Of a DNA stretch of 64,000 bases, positions 24,570-34,105 are shown one piece after another. The DNA is taken from positions 1 to 64,000 of the forward strand of contig JBFMDX010000020.1 in assembly GCA_040753795.1 (NCBI GenBank). The letters run 5' to 3'. The DNA is from Thermodesulfobacteriota bacterium. Its GTDB lineage: Bacteria > Desulfobacterota > Desulfobacteria > Desulfobacterales > Desulfosudaceae. The notes beneath the pieces were generated by a model that saw nothing but the letters and a program-made list of their open reading frames with translations, was not told the DNA's origin and searched no databases. Both the position numbers and the translations under genes were made by a program. The stretch's first letter is position 1; each line of letters opens with the position of its first letter.

Positions 24570-26702
24570 ATGGGAAAAAATAGAACACTGATCAAAACGA
24601 TTCGCTATATCTGTTTACTGACAATAACCGTTCTCGGTCTTTTATCCATTATCGGGACCGGAGGCGGTGGCGGTGGTGGCGGCGGCAATAATAACGGACT
24701 GACCACCTATTACCGCGATGGCGATATTGACGGCTATGGTGACGCGGCCGCTTCACTGGATGCCGCTTCCCAGCCCCAGGGGTATGTAACCGACGATACC
24801 GACTGCAATGACGCCAGTGCGGCGGTTAACCCGGGTGCGACGGAAGCCTGCAACGACACCATCGACAACGACTGTGACGGACAGGTTGACGAGGATTGCA
24901 CGAATATTGATTGTACTGATGCCGATGCCGACGGCTATTACGCCCAGGCAAACTGCGGCACGGCGGTTGATTGTAACGACGCCCGGGCCGCTGTTTTCCC
25001 CGGAGCGGTGGAAACCTGTGACGACAACGTCGACAATGACTGTGACGGCCAGATCGACGAGGATTGCCCCGAGTGTACCGACGCGGACAACGACGATTAT
25101 TTTGCCGAGGGCGGTTGCGACACGGAGGTGGACTGCGATGACGCCAGCGCGGCCGTCAACCCCGGGGCAGCGGAAGTCTGTGACGATGATATCGACAACG
25201 ATTGCGACGGCGAGGTCGACGAGGATTGTGACGTCTGCACCGACGCGGACGACGACGGTTATTACGCCCAGGCGGGCTGCGGCAACGCTTTCTTAGACGG
25301 TGTCGACTGCGATGACAGCAATCCGTCCGTTCATCCCGACGCCCTGGAAATCTGTGACGACGGTATCGACAACGACTGCGACGGGCAGGCGGACGAAGCC
25401 GGAGATTGTTCCGATGCCTGTATTGACGCCGACGGTGACGGCTATTATGTCGTGGCGGGTTGCGGCAACGCGGTCAATGACGGCGTTGACTGCAACGACA
25501 ACAACGCCTCCATCCATCCCGGGGCCAGGGAAATTTGCGAAGGGTTAGATAATGACTGTGACGGGCAGGTGGACGAGGGCTGCTCGGATGATCCCTGTAC
25601 CGACGCGGACAGTGACGGTTATTATCTCGAAGAGAGCTGCGGCAACGCCTTTATTGACGGTGTCGACTGCAATGACGCCAACGCGACCGTTCATCCCGGC
25701 GCGGCGGAGGTCTGCAACGACCGCGTCGACAACGACTGCGACGGCCAGATTGACGAGAACTGCACCACCGGTACCTGCACCGACGCGGACAAAGACGGCT
25801 ATTACGTCGAAAGCGGCTGCGGTGGAGCGTTTACACCGGGCGTGGACTGCAATGACGCCAACGCGGCCATTCACCCCGGCGCGGCGGAAGTCTGTAACGA
25901 CCGCCTTGATAACGACTGTGACGGGCTGGTAGACGAGGGCTGTACCCAGGATACGTTCACCAATTCCCTGGGCATGACCTTCAGGCGGATTCCCGCCGGT
26001 ACATTTATCATGGGCACCGGCAGCGGCTACACGCCACACCAGGTGACCATCACCAAGGATTTTTATGTCCAGACGACCGAGGTGACCCAGGCCCAGTGGC
26101 GGGAAGCCTATGGGGGCAACCCCTCCTACTTCTCCAACTGCGGCGGCAACTGCCCGGTGGAACGGGTGTCCTGGAACATCGTTCAGTATTTTCTGGCCGC
26201 CATGAATAACCGGGGAGAGGGCACCTACCGGCTGCCGACGGAGGCGGAGTGGGAGTATGCCTGCCGGGCCGGCAGCACCACGGCATTCTGCAACGGCCCG
26301 ATTACGGATCTTTTCTGCGGGTATGATCCCAGCCTGAATGCCGTCGGGTGGTACTGCTACAATTCGGCGGTATCGTATAGCGGCTGCTCGGATATCAGCA
26401 GCTATACAGGCCCCACCTGCGCGGGAACCCATCCCGTGGCTCAGAAATCGCCCAATGCCTGGGGATTGTATGACATGCACGGCAATGTCTACGAGTGGGT
26501 CGCGGACCGGTTTGGCGACTATCCTTCCGAGAGCGTGATCGATCCTACCGGGGGTACAACCAGTACCGCCAGGCTTTATCGCGGCGGCAGCTGGCACGAT
26601 TCCGCCCAGAACTGCACCTCCGCGGTCCGCCACTCCAGTTGTCCGGCCGGTACCGACGACGGCGGCGGGTTCCGTCTGGTGGTGACGCCGCCCGGGCGGT
26701 AG
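24570..26702 (+). CDS. Exported MopE-type repeat protein fused to an FGE-sulfatase (SUMF1) domain
   Basis: 710 residues. A hydrophobic N-terminal segment (ICLLTITVLGLLSIIGTG) runs into a nine-glycine stretch. Then come seven repeats of about 55 residues, each CTDADxDGYY...DCNDxxAxVHPGAxEVC...DNDCDGQxDE, the 'putative metal-binding' motif of MopE-like surface proteins, probably binding calcium or copper. The last 245 residues form an FGE/SUMF1-type domain (FIMGTGSGYTPHQVTITKDFY, YRLPTEAEWEYACRAG, GLYDMHGNVYEWVAD, YRGGSWHD). FGE-fold proteins include formylglycine synthases and ligand-binding domains of variable proteins. GGAGG ribosome site; a sigma-54 promoter lies upstream. Confidence 0.88.
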   Translation: MGKNRTLIKTIRYICLLTITVLGLLSIIGTGGGGGGGGGNNNGLTTYYRDGDIDGYGDAAASLDAASQPQGYVTDDTDCNDASAAVNPGATEACNDTIDNDCDGQVDEDCTNIDCTDADADGYYAQANCGTAVDCNDARAAVFPGAVETCDDNVDNDCDGQIDEDCPECTDADNDDYFAEGGCDTEVDCDDASAAVNPGAAEVCDDDIDNDCDGEVDEDCDVCTDADDDGYYAQAGCGNAFLDGVDCDDSNPSVHPDALEICDDGIDNDCDGQADEAGDCSDACIDADGDGYYVVAGCGNAVNDGVDCNDNNASIHPGAREICEGLDNDCDGQVDEGCSDDPCTDADSDGYYLEESCGNAFIDGVDCNDANATVHPGAAEVCNDRVDNDCDGQIDENCTTGTCTDADKDGYYVESGCGGAFTPGVDCNDANAAIHPGAAEVCNDRLDNDCDGLVDEGCTQDTFTNSLGMTFRRIPAGTFIMGTGSGYTPHQVTITKDFYVQTTEVTQAQWREAYGGNPSYFSNCGGNCPVERVSWNIVQYFLAAMNNRGEGTYRLPTEAEWEYACRAGSTTAFCNGPITDLFCGYDPSLNAVGWYCYNSAVSYSGCSDISSYTGPTCAGTHPVAQKSPNAWGLYDMHGNVYEWVADRFGDYPSESVIDPTGGTTSTARLYRGGSWHDSAQNCTSAVRHSSCPAGTDDGGGFRLVVTPPGR

Positions 26703-26738
26703 CCCGGACAGGCCGGCGGACACTTTATGGTTTTCAGT

Positions 26739-26791
26739 CAACAGGTTTTCCTGCTACATAGGGGATAACCCTTAAGGAGGAAAACCTGTTG
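26739..26791 (+). promoter_or_regulatory. Hairpin sequestering the glycosyltransferase ribosome site
   Basis: CAACAGGTTTTCCT (26739-26752) is the perfect reverse complement of AGGAAAACCTGTTG (26778-26791). The 25-base loop contains the first part of the Shine-Dalgarno AAGGAGG (26774-26780), whose last three bases are in the 3' arm; the ATG follows at 26794. There is no U-run, so it is not a simple terminator. It could act as a translational switch. Confidence 0.65.
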
Positions 26792-26793
26792 AT

Positions 26794-28038
26794 ATGAAAC
26801 ATCCGTCCGGTTTGCGCATCCTGCATCTGATCAGCCAGCGGCCCGACTCCACGGGCAGCGGCGTTTATGTCCAGGCCATGCTGCGCCAGGCCGCGCGCAG
26901 GGGCCATGTCAATCACCTGGTGGCCGGCGTACAGACCGGCCGGGAGCCGGCTTCCGAGGTCACCGGCTGTGAATGCTCCTTTGTATGTTTTGACGGCCTG
27001 GACACGCCGCGGCCCATCGCCGGGATGAGCGATGTCATGCCCTATGACAGCCGCCGCTTCCGCGATTTTACCCCGGAGGATGTGGCTGAATACGAAGCCT
27101 GCTTTGCCGGCAAGCTGAACCGGGCCGTGGCGCAATCCGACCCCGACCTGATCCACAGCCACCACCTCTGGCTGCTGACATCCCTGGCCCGGCGCCTGTT
27201 CCCCGCCCTTCCCCTGGTGGCTTCCAGCCACGGCACCGATCTGCGCCAGTTCCGGAACTGTCCCCATCTGCGGGAGCGGGTCATGGAAGGATGCGCCCGG
27301 CTGGACGCGGTCATGGCCCTGAGCCGGGTTCAGAAGCAGGAGATTGTGAAACTGTATGGGCTGCCTGAAGAAAAGGTTCACGTGATCGGGGCGGGATATA
27401 ACGCCGACCTGTTTTGTCCCCAGACCAAGCCCGTTCCTGACCCGGTGCAGATCGTCTACGCGGGCAAACTGTGTAACGCCAAGGGGACGCCCTGGTTTCT
27501 CAAGGCCCTCGCCAGCATTCATGATGTCTCCTGGCAGCTCCATCTGGTAGGCGGCGGCTCCGGTTCAGAAACCGATCAGTGTCTGAACCTGGCCCGGGGC
27601 CTGAAGCACCGTGTCCGGGTTTACGGAGCCGTGGAACAGCCCCGGCTGGCCGCGATAATGAAACAGAGTCACCTGTTTGTTCTGCCTTCTTTTTTTGAGG
27701 GTGTTCCCCTGGTTATGCTGGAAGCCCTGGCTTGCGGTTGCCGGGTCGTGGCCAACGACATTCCCGGGGTGGCCGAATTGATGGAGGGCATGAAGACCGG
27801 ATATGTCCACCTGGTCCGAACGCCGCGGCTTCATGCCGTGGACAACCCTCTCGCGGAAGATCTGGACCGGTTTGTCGATGACCTTCGGGCGGCCCTGGTC
27901 GCCCAGATGACCGCGGCCGTGGAGCAGCCCGACATTGATTTAACCCTGATCGAAAATCAGCTTGCCGCCTTCACCTGGGAACGGGTGTTTGAAAGGGTGG
28001 AAACGGTGTATAAAATCGCCCTTGACGAGGCCCGGTAA
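26794..28038 (+). CDS. GT4-type glycosyltransferase
   Basis: 414 residues, two Rossmann domains. The N-terminal half opens with RILHLISQRPDSTGSGVYVQ, the acceptor-side GSGVY glycine loop of GT4 enzymes; SSHGTD is in the middle. The C-terminal donor domain shows QIVYAGKLCNAKGTPWFLKAL, HLVGGGSGS, and the EX7E region SFFEGVPLVMLEALACGCRVV. It transfers a nucleotide-activated sugar onto a lipid, glycan or small molecule. No other glycan genes are adjacent, so the product is unknown. Translation may be controlled by the hairpin that covers its ribosome site. Confidence 0.88.
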   Translation: MKHPSGLRILHLISQRPDSTGSGVYVQAMLRQAARRGHVNHLVAGVQTGREPASEVTGCECSFVCFDGLDTPRPIAGMSDVMPYDSRRFRDFTPEDVAEYEACFAGKLNRAVAQSDPDLIHSHHLWLLTSLARRLFPALPLVASSHGTDLRQFRNCPHLRERVMEGCARLDAVMALSRVQKQEIVKLYGLPEEKVHVIGAGYNADLFCPQTKPVPDPVQIVYAGKLCNAKGTPWFLKALASIHDVSWQLHLVGGGSGSETDQCLNLARGLKHRVRVYGAVEQPRLAAIMKQSHLFVLPSFFEGVPLVMLEALACGCRVVANDIPGVAELMEGMKTGYVHLVRTPRLHAVDNPLAEDLDRFVDDLRAALVAQMTAAVEQPDIDLTLIENQLAAFTWERVFERVETVYKIALDEAR

Positions 28039-28083
28039 TGAACGCCAGGTCTCCTGAATTGTGGCTTTTATTCAGGGTACCCT

Positions 28084-29586
28084 TCAGTCAGGATCTGCCG
28101 TAGTGCTGGTAACTACCAGCGGGCTGTCGTCGATATCAAGCAGTTCCTGAACCTGAGACGGTTCAAAGTCATAGGCCACGAAGATCTCAAAGCCAAGGTG
28201 ATATCGCCGGGGCAGGGACTTGATCCCGATGGCGTATCCGATCATGTGCTGGCCGTTCTCCTCCTCGGGCGGGTCGTTGACCGAGGCGTCGTCCAGATAA
28301 TACAAGTCCATTTTGGTTCCCCGGGCGATCATTTCCGGGTCGTAGATCATGCGCGACATGAGGGCCGCTCCGCTGGGCAGGTATCCGGCGACCCAGTCCT
28401 GGTCGGACCGCGCCAGGTTTTCTTCCTGATCATTCATCGTTCCGTCGATGATCATGACGGTGTTGTCCCGGGTCAGGATCCGGGCGCCGTGGATGGTTTC
28501 CCGGAAGTCCAGGCCGGCGGTGAAGGTGCTGCCGTCGCAGATAAAAAATCCGGGATCGAAGGGGAGGTCGAGATTGGATGAGGCCGCGAGACCGTTTTCA
28601 TAAAACTTGAACCACATTCCGATGCGGGGGGCAAAGGGGAGCTTGATCCCGGCGATCATGATCCAGAAGACGTTACGGCGCAGGACCCGCACCGGTCCAT
28701 CCTTGTAACCGAAGGTGACGCCCCTGGTGTTGTTTTCATCGAAGTGGAGCGGCGCGCACAGAAGAATGATCGGGTTGACTTTGATCCGCAGCTTGAACCG
28801 GTCGAGGATATTGGGCATGACGGGCCGGCCCGGGGGCTTGCCGATAATGCTGTTGACGATCATCGGCTTTCCGGGCAAAAATCCGGTTTCCATGAAACGG
28901 GATATCACCCGATCGGCCGCCGGGTCGTAGCAGACGTAATCCGATTCGCTGGGCGGCGGCGGATCGTTATCAAAATGAAAGCAGTAAACCCATCCCGTCC
29001 GCCCGTTGAGCGGGTCCGTTGCCTGGATTTCCAGGCCGTCCGGCGTCAGCCATGCGTTCGTCGGGGCACGGTCCCCGGAATCCCGCGCCATGAAAACCAC
29101 TTCGTCGTTCCAGTCCAGGTAATCCATGTTTTCAGCGGTATAAACGATATGTTCGAGTTCCGCCAGCTGCGCTCTGGTTATTTCTCCCGTCTGAACTCTT
29201 TTCTCATAGTCGCCGCGATTGCGTTCAAACATCCGGATGCGGTTCTCGCGTTTTTCCTCTTCGGGCAGGTCTTCGAACCCGGCCGCTTCCCTGACTTCCG
29301 GGGGGATGGTGTTTCCATTGATGAAATAATCCCCGTCGGGGTTGACCTTGTCGATCTGGAAGGGTACCGCTGCCCAGGCGCCGTCGCGACGGGCATAAAG
29401 CCTCATGTGGTCGATCCTCCTGCCCCAGAACGGACCGGTGGCATCCCCGCTGACCACCACCGGGTCCAGTTGCCGCGAGAGTGTCTTTCGCGTCTCTTCC
29501 CCGGCCCGGACGGCCGGAGGGAACGTTGGAAACAGTATCAGGCTGAAAACCATTACCGCACAGGCGATGCGCAGCAGTTTCTTCAT
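28084..29586 (-). CDS. Secreted hypothetical protein, 500 residues
   Basis: A clear signal peptide (MKKLLRIACAVMVFSLILFP ... VRA) is followed by about 470 polar, mostly beta-type residues with no membrane helix. It has few cysteines and no motif I recognise. Segments such as DPVVVSGDATGPFWGRRIDH, WNDEVVFMARDSGDRA and TIHGARILTRDNTVMIIDGT suggest a periplasmic or surface beta structure. The nearest genes, a glycosyltransferase and an M48 protease, give no functional hint. It is convergent with the glycosyltransferase across 45 bases. Function not known. Confidence 0.7.
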   Translation of the reverse strand: MKKLLRIACAVMVFSLILFPTFPPAVRAGEETRKTLSRQLDPVVVSGDATGPFWGRRIDHMRLYARRDGAWAAVPFQIDKVNPDGDYFINGNTIPPEVREAAGFEDLPEEEKRENRIRMFERNRGDYEKRVQTGEITRAQLAELEHIVYTAENMDYLDWNDEVVFMARDSGDRAPTNAWLTPDGLEIQATDPLNGRTGWVYCFHFDNDPPPPSESDYVCYDPAADRVISRFMETGFLPGKPMIVNSIIGKPPGRPVMPNILDRFKLRIKVNPIILLCAPLHFDENNTRGVTFGYKDGPVRVLRRNVFWIMIAGIKLPFAPRIGMWFKFYENGLAASSNLDLPFDPGFFICDGSTFTAGLDFRETIHGARILTRDNTVMIIDGTMNDQEENLARSDQDWVAGYLPSGAALMSRMIYDPEMIARGTKMDLYYLDDASVNDPPEEENGQHMIGYAIGIKSLPRRYHLGFEIFVAYDFEPSQVQELLDIDDSPLVVTSTTADPD

Positions 29587-29815
29587 GGGGTAGACCGACC
29601 CTTCGGTAATGAGAGAAGCATGGGCAATGCCCTGATTTACATTAAGTAAGAATGTGGCCTATACTCATAACAACACCGGCCGGTGGTGTCAAATGCCAGC
29701 GATGGTATCCTGAGTACGAAGAAAAAATGGATCGCAATAATTCCCGGCACACCTCAGGGGCCACCCGCCGGTTGTACCTGCCAACGTTTCTGTTCCGGCC
29801 GGGAATCTTCTTTTC

Positions 29816-29845
29816 TTGACAGCGAAACTTGACCAAGTTTACTCT
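29816..29845 (+). promoter_or_regulatory. Promoter with embedded palindrome before the M48 protease
   Basis: TTGACA (29816-29821) and TACTCT (29840-29845) with an 18-base spacer. Inside the spacer is AAACTTG-AC-CAAGTTT (29825-29840), a perfect 16-bp palindrome well placed for a repressor. The identity of the binding protein is unknown. Confidence 0.55.
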
Positions 29846-29871
29846 TAATTAATATTAAAGGGGGATGTGCC

Positions 29872-31269
29872 ATGCCAATTTCATTTGACCACGAGAACAC
29901 ACCGCATCGTTTGATGAGCCGCCGGGAATTCATGAAATTATCCGCCCTGGCATCCGCCGGTGTGCTGGCCGGATGCGCTATCAACCCGGTAACCGGCGAA
30001 AACCAGTTTATGCTGGTATCCGAGGACTGGGAAATCCAGGTGGACAAGGAGAATGCTCCGCACCAGTTTTCATCGGACTATGGCCCGGCCCAGGACGCGT
30101 CTCTCAACCGCTATATCCAGCAGGTCGGGACGGCCATGATCCCTCATACCCATCGTCCGCACATGCCCTGTTCCTTTCGCTGCGTCAACGCCACCTATAT
30201 TAATGCCTACGCTTTCCCGGGAGGGAGCATCGCCGCCACCCGGGGGATCATGCTTTCCCTGGAAAGCGAGGCCGAGCTGGCCGCCCTGCTGGGGCACGAA
30301 CTCGGTCACGTCAATGCCCGGCACACCGCCCGGCAGATGTCCAAGGGCCTGCTGACCCAGGCCATCGTGGCCGGCGTCAGCGTGGCCGCCGCCACCCAGG
30401 ACCAGATATACGGGGATATCGCCGCGGGGATCGGCATGGTCGGCGCCGGGATGCTTCTGGCCAGTTACAGCCGGGATAACGAACGGGAAGCCGATCATCT
30501 GGGCATGACTTACCTGACCCGCAGCGGTTATGGACCGGACGGCATGGTTCAGCTCATGGACATGCTCAATTCCATGCATCAGGGCGGCGCCGACGCGGTC
30601 TCTCTGCTCTTCTCCACCCATCCCATGAGCAAGGAACGCTACGATACCGCCGTCCGCGAGGCCGGTTCCGATTTTGCCGGATTCAAGGACAAACCCCTGT
30701 ACCGGGAGCGCTATATGGACAACATTGCCTCCCTGCGGAAAATCAAGCCGGCCATCGAGCTTTTCCAGAAGGGGGACGAGTCCGTGGCCAGGAAAAAATA
30801 CAATGAGGCCGAGACCGCTCTCCAGCAGGGGCTGAGGCTGGCGCCGGCCGATTACGCCGGGCTGATGATCATGGCCAAATGCAAGGTGGCTCAGGAAAAA
30901 TACGGTCAGGCCCTGGAGTTTTCGGAACTGGCCAGGCAGGCCTATCCCCAGGAAGCCCAGGCCGATTATGTGAGCGGGTTCTGCAAACTCAAGCTGAAAA
31001 AACCGGATGAGGCCGTTTCGAATTTTACCGCCTATGATCAGAAGCTGCCCGGCAACCCCAATACCATTTTTTTCCGGGGCTTTGCCTATGAGGAGATGGG
31101 CAGTCAGAAAAAGGCGGCCGATGATTACACCGCTTATCTGAACCAGGTGACCGAAGGTGAACAGGCCCAGTATGCTTATGACCGCCTGGTGAAGTGGGGC
31201 GTTGTCAAACCCCAGCCGGAACCGGAACCGGAACCAAAGGAGAAAAAAAAGAAAAAGAGAAACCCTTGA
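29872..31269 (+). CDS. M48-family lipoprotein metalloprotease with TPR repeats (BepA/LoiP-like)
   Basis: 465 residues. A twin-arginine-like leader (MSRREFMKLSALASAGVLAGC) with a lipobox places Cys 35 as lipidated. The zinc protease motif HELGHVNARH is near residue 142, with the third ligand in NEREADHLG. A C-terminal region (about 290-440) has TPR-like helical pairs. The closest well-known relative in architecture is BepA, which degrades or assembles outer-membrane proteins. The ribosome site is AGGGGG. The 3' end overlaps an extended frame of the next gene, but that gene's true start lies downstream. Confidence 0.9.
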   Translation: MPISFDHENTPHRLMSRREFMKLSALASAGVLAGCAINPVTGENQFMLVSEDWEIQVDKENAPHQFSSDYGPAQDASLNRYIQQVGTAMIPHTHRPHMPCSFRCVNATYINAYAFPGGSIAATRGIMLSLESEAELAALLGHELGHVNARHTARQMSKGLLTQAIVAGVSVAAATQDQIYGDIAAGIGMVGAGMLLASYSRDNEREADHLGMTYLTRSGYGPDGMVQLMDMLNSMHQGGADAVSLLFSTHPMSKERYDTAVREAGSDFAGFKDKPLYRERYMDNIASLRKIKPAIELFQKGDESVARKKYNEAETALQQGLRLAPADYAGLMIMAKCKVAQEKYGQALEFSELARQAYPQEAQADYVSGFCKLKLKKPDEAVSNFTAYDQKLPGNPNTIFFRGFAYEEMGSQKKAADDYTAYLNQVTEGEQAQYAYDRLVKWGVVKPQPEPEPEPKEKKKKKRNP

Positions 31270-31324
31270 CAATTCACCGGGTATAAACATAATCGAACTG
31301 TTTTTCTTAAGAGACGGACAGAAG

Positions 31325-32047
31325 ATGATGAAGCGCCCGGCGGCCGCAAAGAAGAAACGTTCAGCCTCAACCATACGTTGGATCCGGAATATCCTGATCG
31401 GATGTTTTATCGGCAGCCTTCTGCCGGTGATCATTTTCCGGTTTGTGCCCGTTCCCGTTACGCCCCTCATGATCATCCGGTGCGCCCAGCAGATTTTTAA
31501 CGACGAAACGGTGACGGTTAAAAAGGAGTGGGTGCCGCTGGAAGAGATCTCTCCCAACATGGCCTGTGCCGTGATCGCGTCGGAGGACCAGAACTTTACC
31601 CGCCATTTCGGTTTTGATTTCAAATCCATTCGCAAAGCCTACGACAAGAGGAACGTCCGGTTAAGAGGCGCCAGCACCATCACCATGCAGACGGCCAAGA
31701 ACCTGTTCCTGTGGCCCGACCGTAGCTGGATCAGGAAAGGGCTGGAAGCCTATTTTACGGTGCTGCTGGAGACGCTCTGGAGCAAGGAACGGATTCTTGA
31801 GGTCTACCTGAATGTCGCTGAAATGGGGAAGGGTATATATGGCGTAGAAGCTGCTGCCAACGCCTATTTCAAGAAACAGGCCGCCGGGCTCACCAGAAAC
31901 GAGGCCGCCATGATCGCCGCTTCCCTGCCGCGGCCATTGAAGATGAGTCCCGCTCGTCCTACGGCCTACATGATTTCCCGCCAGGCCTGGATCCTGCGGC
32001 AGATGCGGTTCGTCTCTGAGACTTCGCTGGATCTGCGCTGCCTGTGA
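31325..32047 (+). CDS. mtgA: Monofunctional biosynthetic peptidoglycan transglycosylase
   Basis: About 241 residues from the ATG at 31325; the open frame back to 31202 lies inside the protease gene and is not favoured. One membrane helix (about 18-40) is followed by the GT51 domain: catalytic Glu in VIASEDQNFTRHFGFD, GASTITMQTAKNLFLW, KERILEVYLNVAEMGKGIYG, and the AAxASLPRPLKM end. It polymerises lipid II into glycan strands without a transpeptidase domain. It is about 55 bases downstream of the M48 gene, probably co-transcribed, so the two may form an envelope-maintenance unit. Confidence 0.93.
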   Translation: MMKRPAAAKKKRSASTIRWIRNILIGCFIGSLLPVIIFRFVPVPVTPLMIIRCAQQIFNDETVTVKKEWVPLEEISPNMACAVIASEDQNFTRHFGFDFKSIRKAYDKRNVRLRGASTITMQTAKNLFLWPDRSWIRKGLEAYFTVLLETLWSKERILEVYLNVAEMGKGIYGVEAAANAYFKKQAAGLTRNEAAMIAASLPRPLKMSPARPTAYMISRQAWILRQMRFVSETSLDLRCL

Positions 32048-32249
32048 CGCAGCCCTGATGCCCCCTCTACCCTCAGCCCTCAACCTCAAACCTCAAACTT
32101 TTAACCCAACCAGCAAACGCGATTTGTAAAAGAATCGTAACAGGCGGAATAGTTGTTTATATTCATCCGCCCCTGCCTTATCCTCCGTCAGTTCTTTTAG
32201 AAACGGTAATGAACTGAAAGGCCCGAAGATGGCCTTTTGCAACTCATGA

Positions 32250-34028
32250 ATGACAGCGGAAAAGGAAATGATGATGGAAACGGTAAAGACGGTTCACCCC
32301 AGAGGAATTCGCGCTCGCGTACTGCTCTCCAGCGTATTCGGGCCTTATGCTCAGGACGATGCCTTCGGCAGCCGCAAAATCAACCCCATGGAACTGTACC
32401 AGAACCAGGTCACCCGGGTGCAGGGGGCTTTTTCGTTGCGCATGTTTCATCGTTCTTTCGGGCTGATGATGATTCAGGCCAACCTCAAGGCGCCCTGTTA
32501 CCTGCTTGATTTTCCCTCCCTGGAACGGTTCACCGACGAGATCAGAAACAATACCTATGATATCGTCGGCATCAGCGGCATTGTGCCGAATATCGGCAAA
32601 GTGAAAAAGATGTGCGAACTGGTCCGGCAGTATCAGCCCCGGGCGGTGATCGTCGTGGGCGGCCACATCGCCGCGATGGAAGGGCTTGACAGCCGCATCG
32701 ACGCCGACCATATCGTCCGGGGGGACGGCATCCGCTGGTTCCGTGAGTTCCTCGGCCAGAATCCGGAAGAGCCGATTACGCATCCGGCCGTTCTTTCCGC
32801 CAACGGCACACGTATCGTCGGTCGCAACCTCAGGGAAAAGCCCGGTGACGTGGCCGCCATCCTCATCCCCTCGGTGGGCTGTCCGGTGGGCTGCAATTTC
32901 TGCTCGACCTCCGCTCTCTTCGGCGGCAAAGGCAACTTCATCAATTTCTACCAGACCGGACGGGAATTGTTCGATGTCATGTGCGGCCTGGAACGGCAAC
33001 TGAAGGTGCGCTCCTTTTTCGTCCTGGATGAAAACTTCCTGCTTCACAAAAAGAGATCCATGGAACTGATGGAGCTGATGAAACAACACAACAAGAGCTG
33101 GGTGCTGAGCGTTTTCAGTTCCGCCCGGGTCATCAAGTCCTACACCCTGGATGAATTGCTCGCTCTGGGCATCGGCTGGGTCTGGATGGGGCTGGAAGGA
33201 AAATCAAGCCAGTACCGCAAGCTCAACGACATCGACACCTTCGAGCTGGTCAATGAACTTCAGGCCAACGGCATCCGCGTTCTGGGCTCTTCCATCATCG
33301 GCCTTGAAAACCACACCCCGGAGAACCTGCCCGAGGCCATCGATTACGCGGTCAGCCACGACACGGTCTTCCACCAGTTCATGCTCTACACCCCGAATGC
33401 TGGGACCCCGCTTTATGAGGAACATCGGCAAAAGGGGACGCTTTACAACGAAACGGAATTCCCCCTGGCGGACGCCCACGGGCAGTATCGCTTCCGCTAC
33501 CGCCACCCGCATATTCAGAATGGTCAGGAAGAACAGTTCCTGCTCGATGCCTTTACCCGGGATTTTGAGGTAAACGGGCCCAGCCTGTTCCGCCTGATCC
33601 GGACCCTGCTCAGCGGCTGGCAGAAGCACAAAAACCATCCGGACTGGCGCATCCGGGACCGCTACAACTGGGAAGTCGATCCCCTGCGGTCGACTTATGC
33701 CGGGGCGGTCTGGGGCATGCGGAAATACTATGCCGCCCGCGACCGGGCCATGGCGGACAGAATGGACGCCCTGCTGGACGACATCTGCGCCGAATTCGGA
33801 TGGAAGACACGGTTGGCGGCCCGGGTAATCGGCGAAGTCGCCTACCGCTCCATCATAAAAGAAGAAAAGCGGCTGGCCCGGGGGTGGACCTACGAACCGC
33901 CCCAGTTTTTTGAAAAGAACGCCGCCGCTCTGGCCCTGGAACAACCCCGGACGGCAAAATCCGGGATCCGATTCCCGGACGATCTCCTGGAACCTGTAAC
34001 CGTTCCCGCCCCTGCCTTGAAAGGATAG
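32250..34028 (+). CDS. B12-binding-domain radical SAM protein
   Basis: 592 residues. The N-terminal cobalamin-binding-type Rossmann domain (about 60-190; DIVGISGIVPNIGKVKKM, VIVVGGHIA) lacks an obvious DxHxxG. The radical SAM core follows with CPVGCNFCST near residue 211, then WVWMGLEGKSSQY and the SSIIGLENHTPEN segment. About 200 C-terminal residues are unassigned. Class B methylases and ring-forming enzymes of hopanoid, chlorophyll and antibiotic pathways share this layout; the substrate here is unknown. The exact start is unclear: ATGs at 32250, 32268, 32271 and 32274 are all in frame. A fragment resembling its 3' end recurs near 56400. Confidence 0.82.
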   Translation: MTAEKEMMMETVKTVHPRGIRARVLLSSVFGPYAQDDAFGSRKINPMELYQNQVTRVQGAFSLRMFHRSFGLMMIQANLKAPCYLLDFPSLERFTDEIRNNTYDIVGISGIVPNIGKVKKMCELVRQYQPRAVIVVGGHIAAMEGLDSRIDADHIVRGDGIRWFREFLGQNPEEPITHPAVLSANGTRIVGRNLREKPGDVAAILIPSVGCPVGCNFCSTSALFGGKGNFINFYQTGRELFDVMCGLERQLKVRSFFVLDENFLLHKKRSMELMELMKQHNKSWVLSVFSSARVIKSYTLDELLALGIGWVWMGLEGKSSQYRKLNDIDTFELVNELQANGIRVLGSSIIGLENHTPENLPEAIDYAVSHDTVFHQFMLYTPNAGTPLYEEHRQKGTLYNETEFPLADAHGQYRFRYRHPHIQNGQEEQFLLDAFTRDFEVNGPSLFRLIRTLLSGWQKHKNHPDWRIRDRYNWEVDPLRSTYAGAVWGMRKYYAARDRAMADRMDALLDDICAEFGWKTRLAARVIGEVAYRSIIKEEKRLARGWTYEPPQFFEKNAAALALEQPRTAKSGIRFPDDLLEPVTVPAPALKG

Positions 34029-34034
34029 AAAAAC

Positions 34035-34095
34035 CGGAAGGCCTCGTCACCAGCCATCGCCTGGCGTGACGAGGCCTTTCCGGGACTTGTTTTAA
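34035..34095 (+). terminator. Intrinsic terminator, probably bidirectional
   Basis: AAGGCCTCGTCAC (34039-34051) pairs perfectly with GTGACGAGGCCTT (34067-34079), extended by CCGG/CCGG with one bulge. TTGTTTT follows on the top strand. It lies between the convergent B12-radical SAM and DUF4405 genes. Confidence 0.85.
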
Positions 34096-34105
34096 GATTT
34101 CCGGG

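Noticed and set aside
31202-31324. Upstream extension of mtgA
   Set aside because: Basic, low-complexity stretch encoded within the end of the M48 gene; the family starts near the membrane helix.
30070-31635. 521-codon minus-strand frame
   Set aside because: Antisense of the M48 protease and mtgA, both with catalytic motifs.
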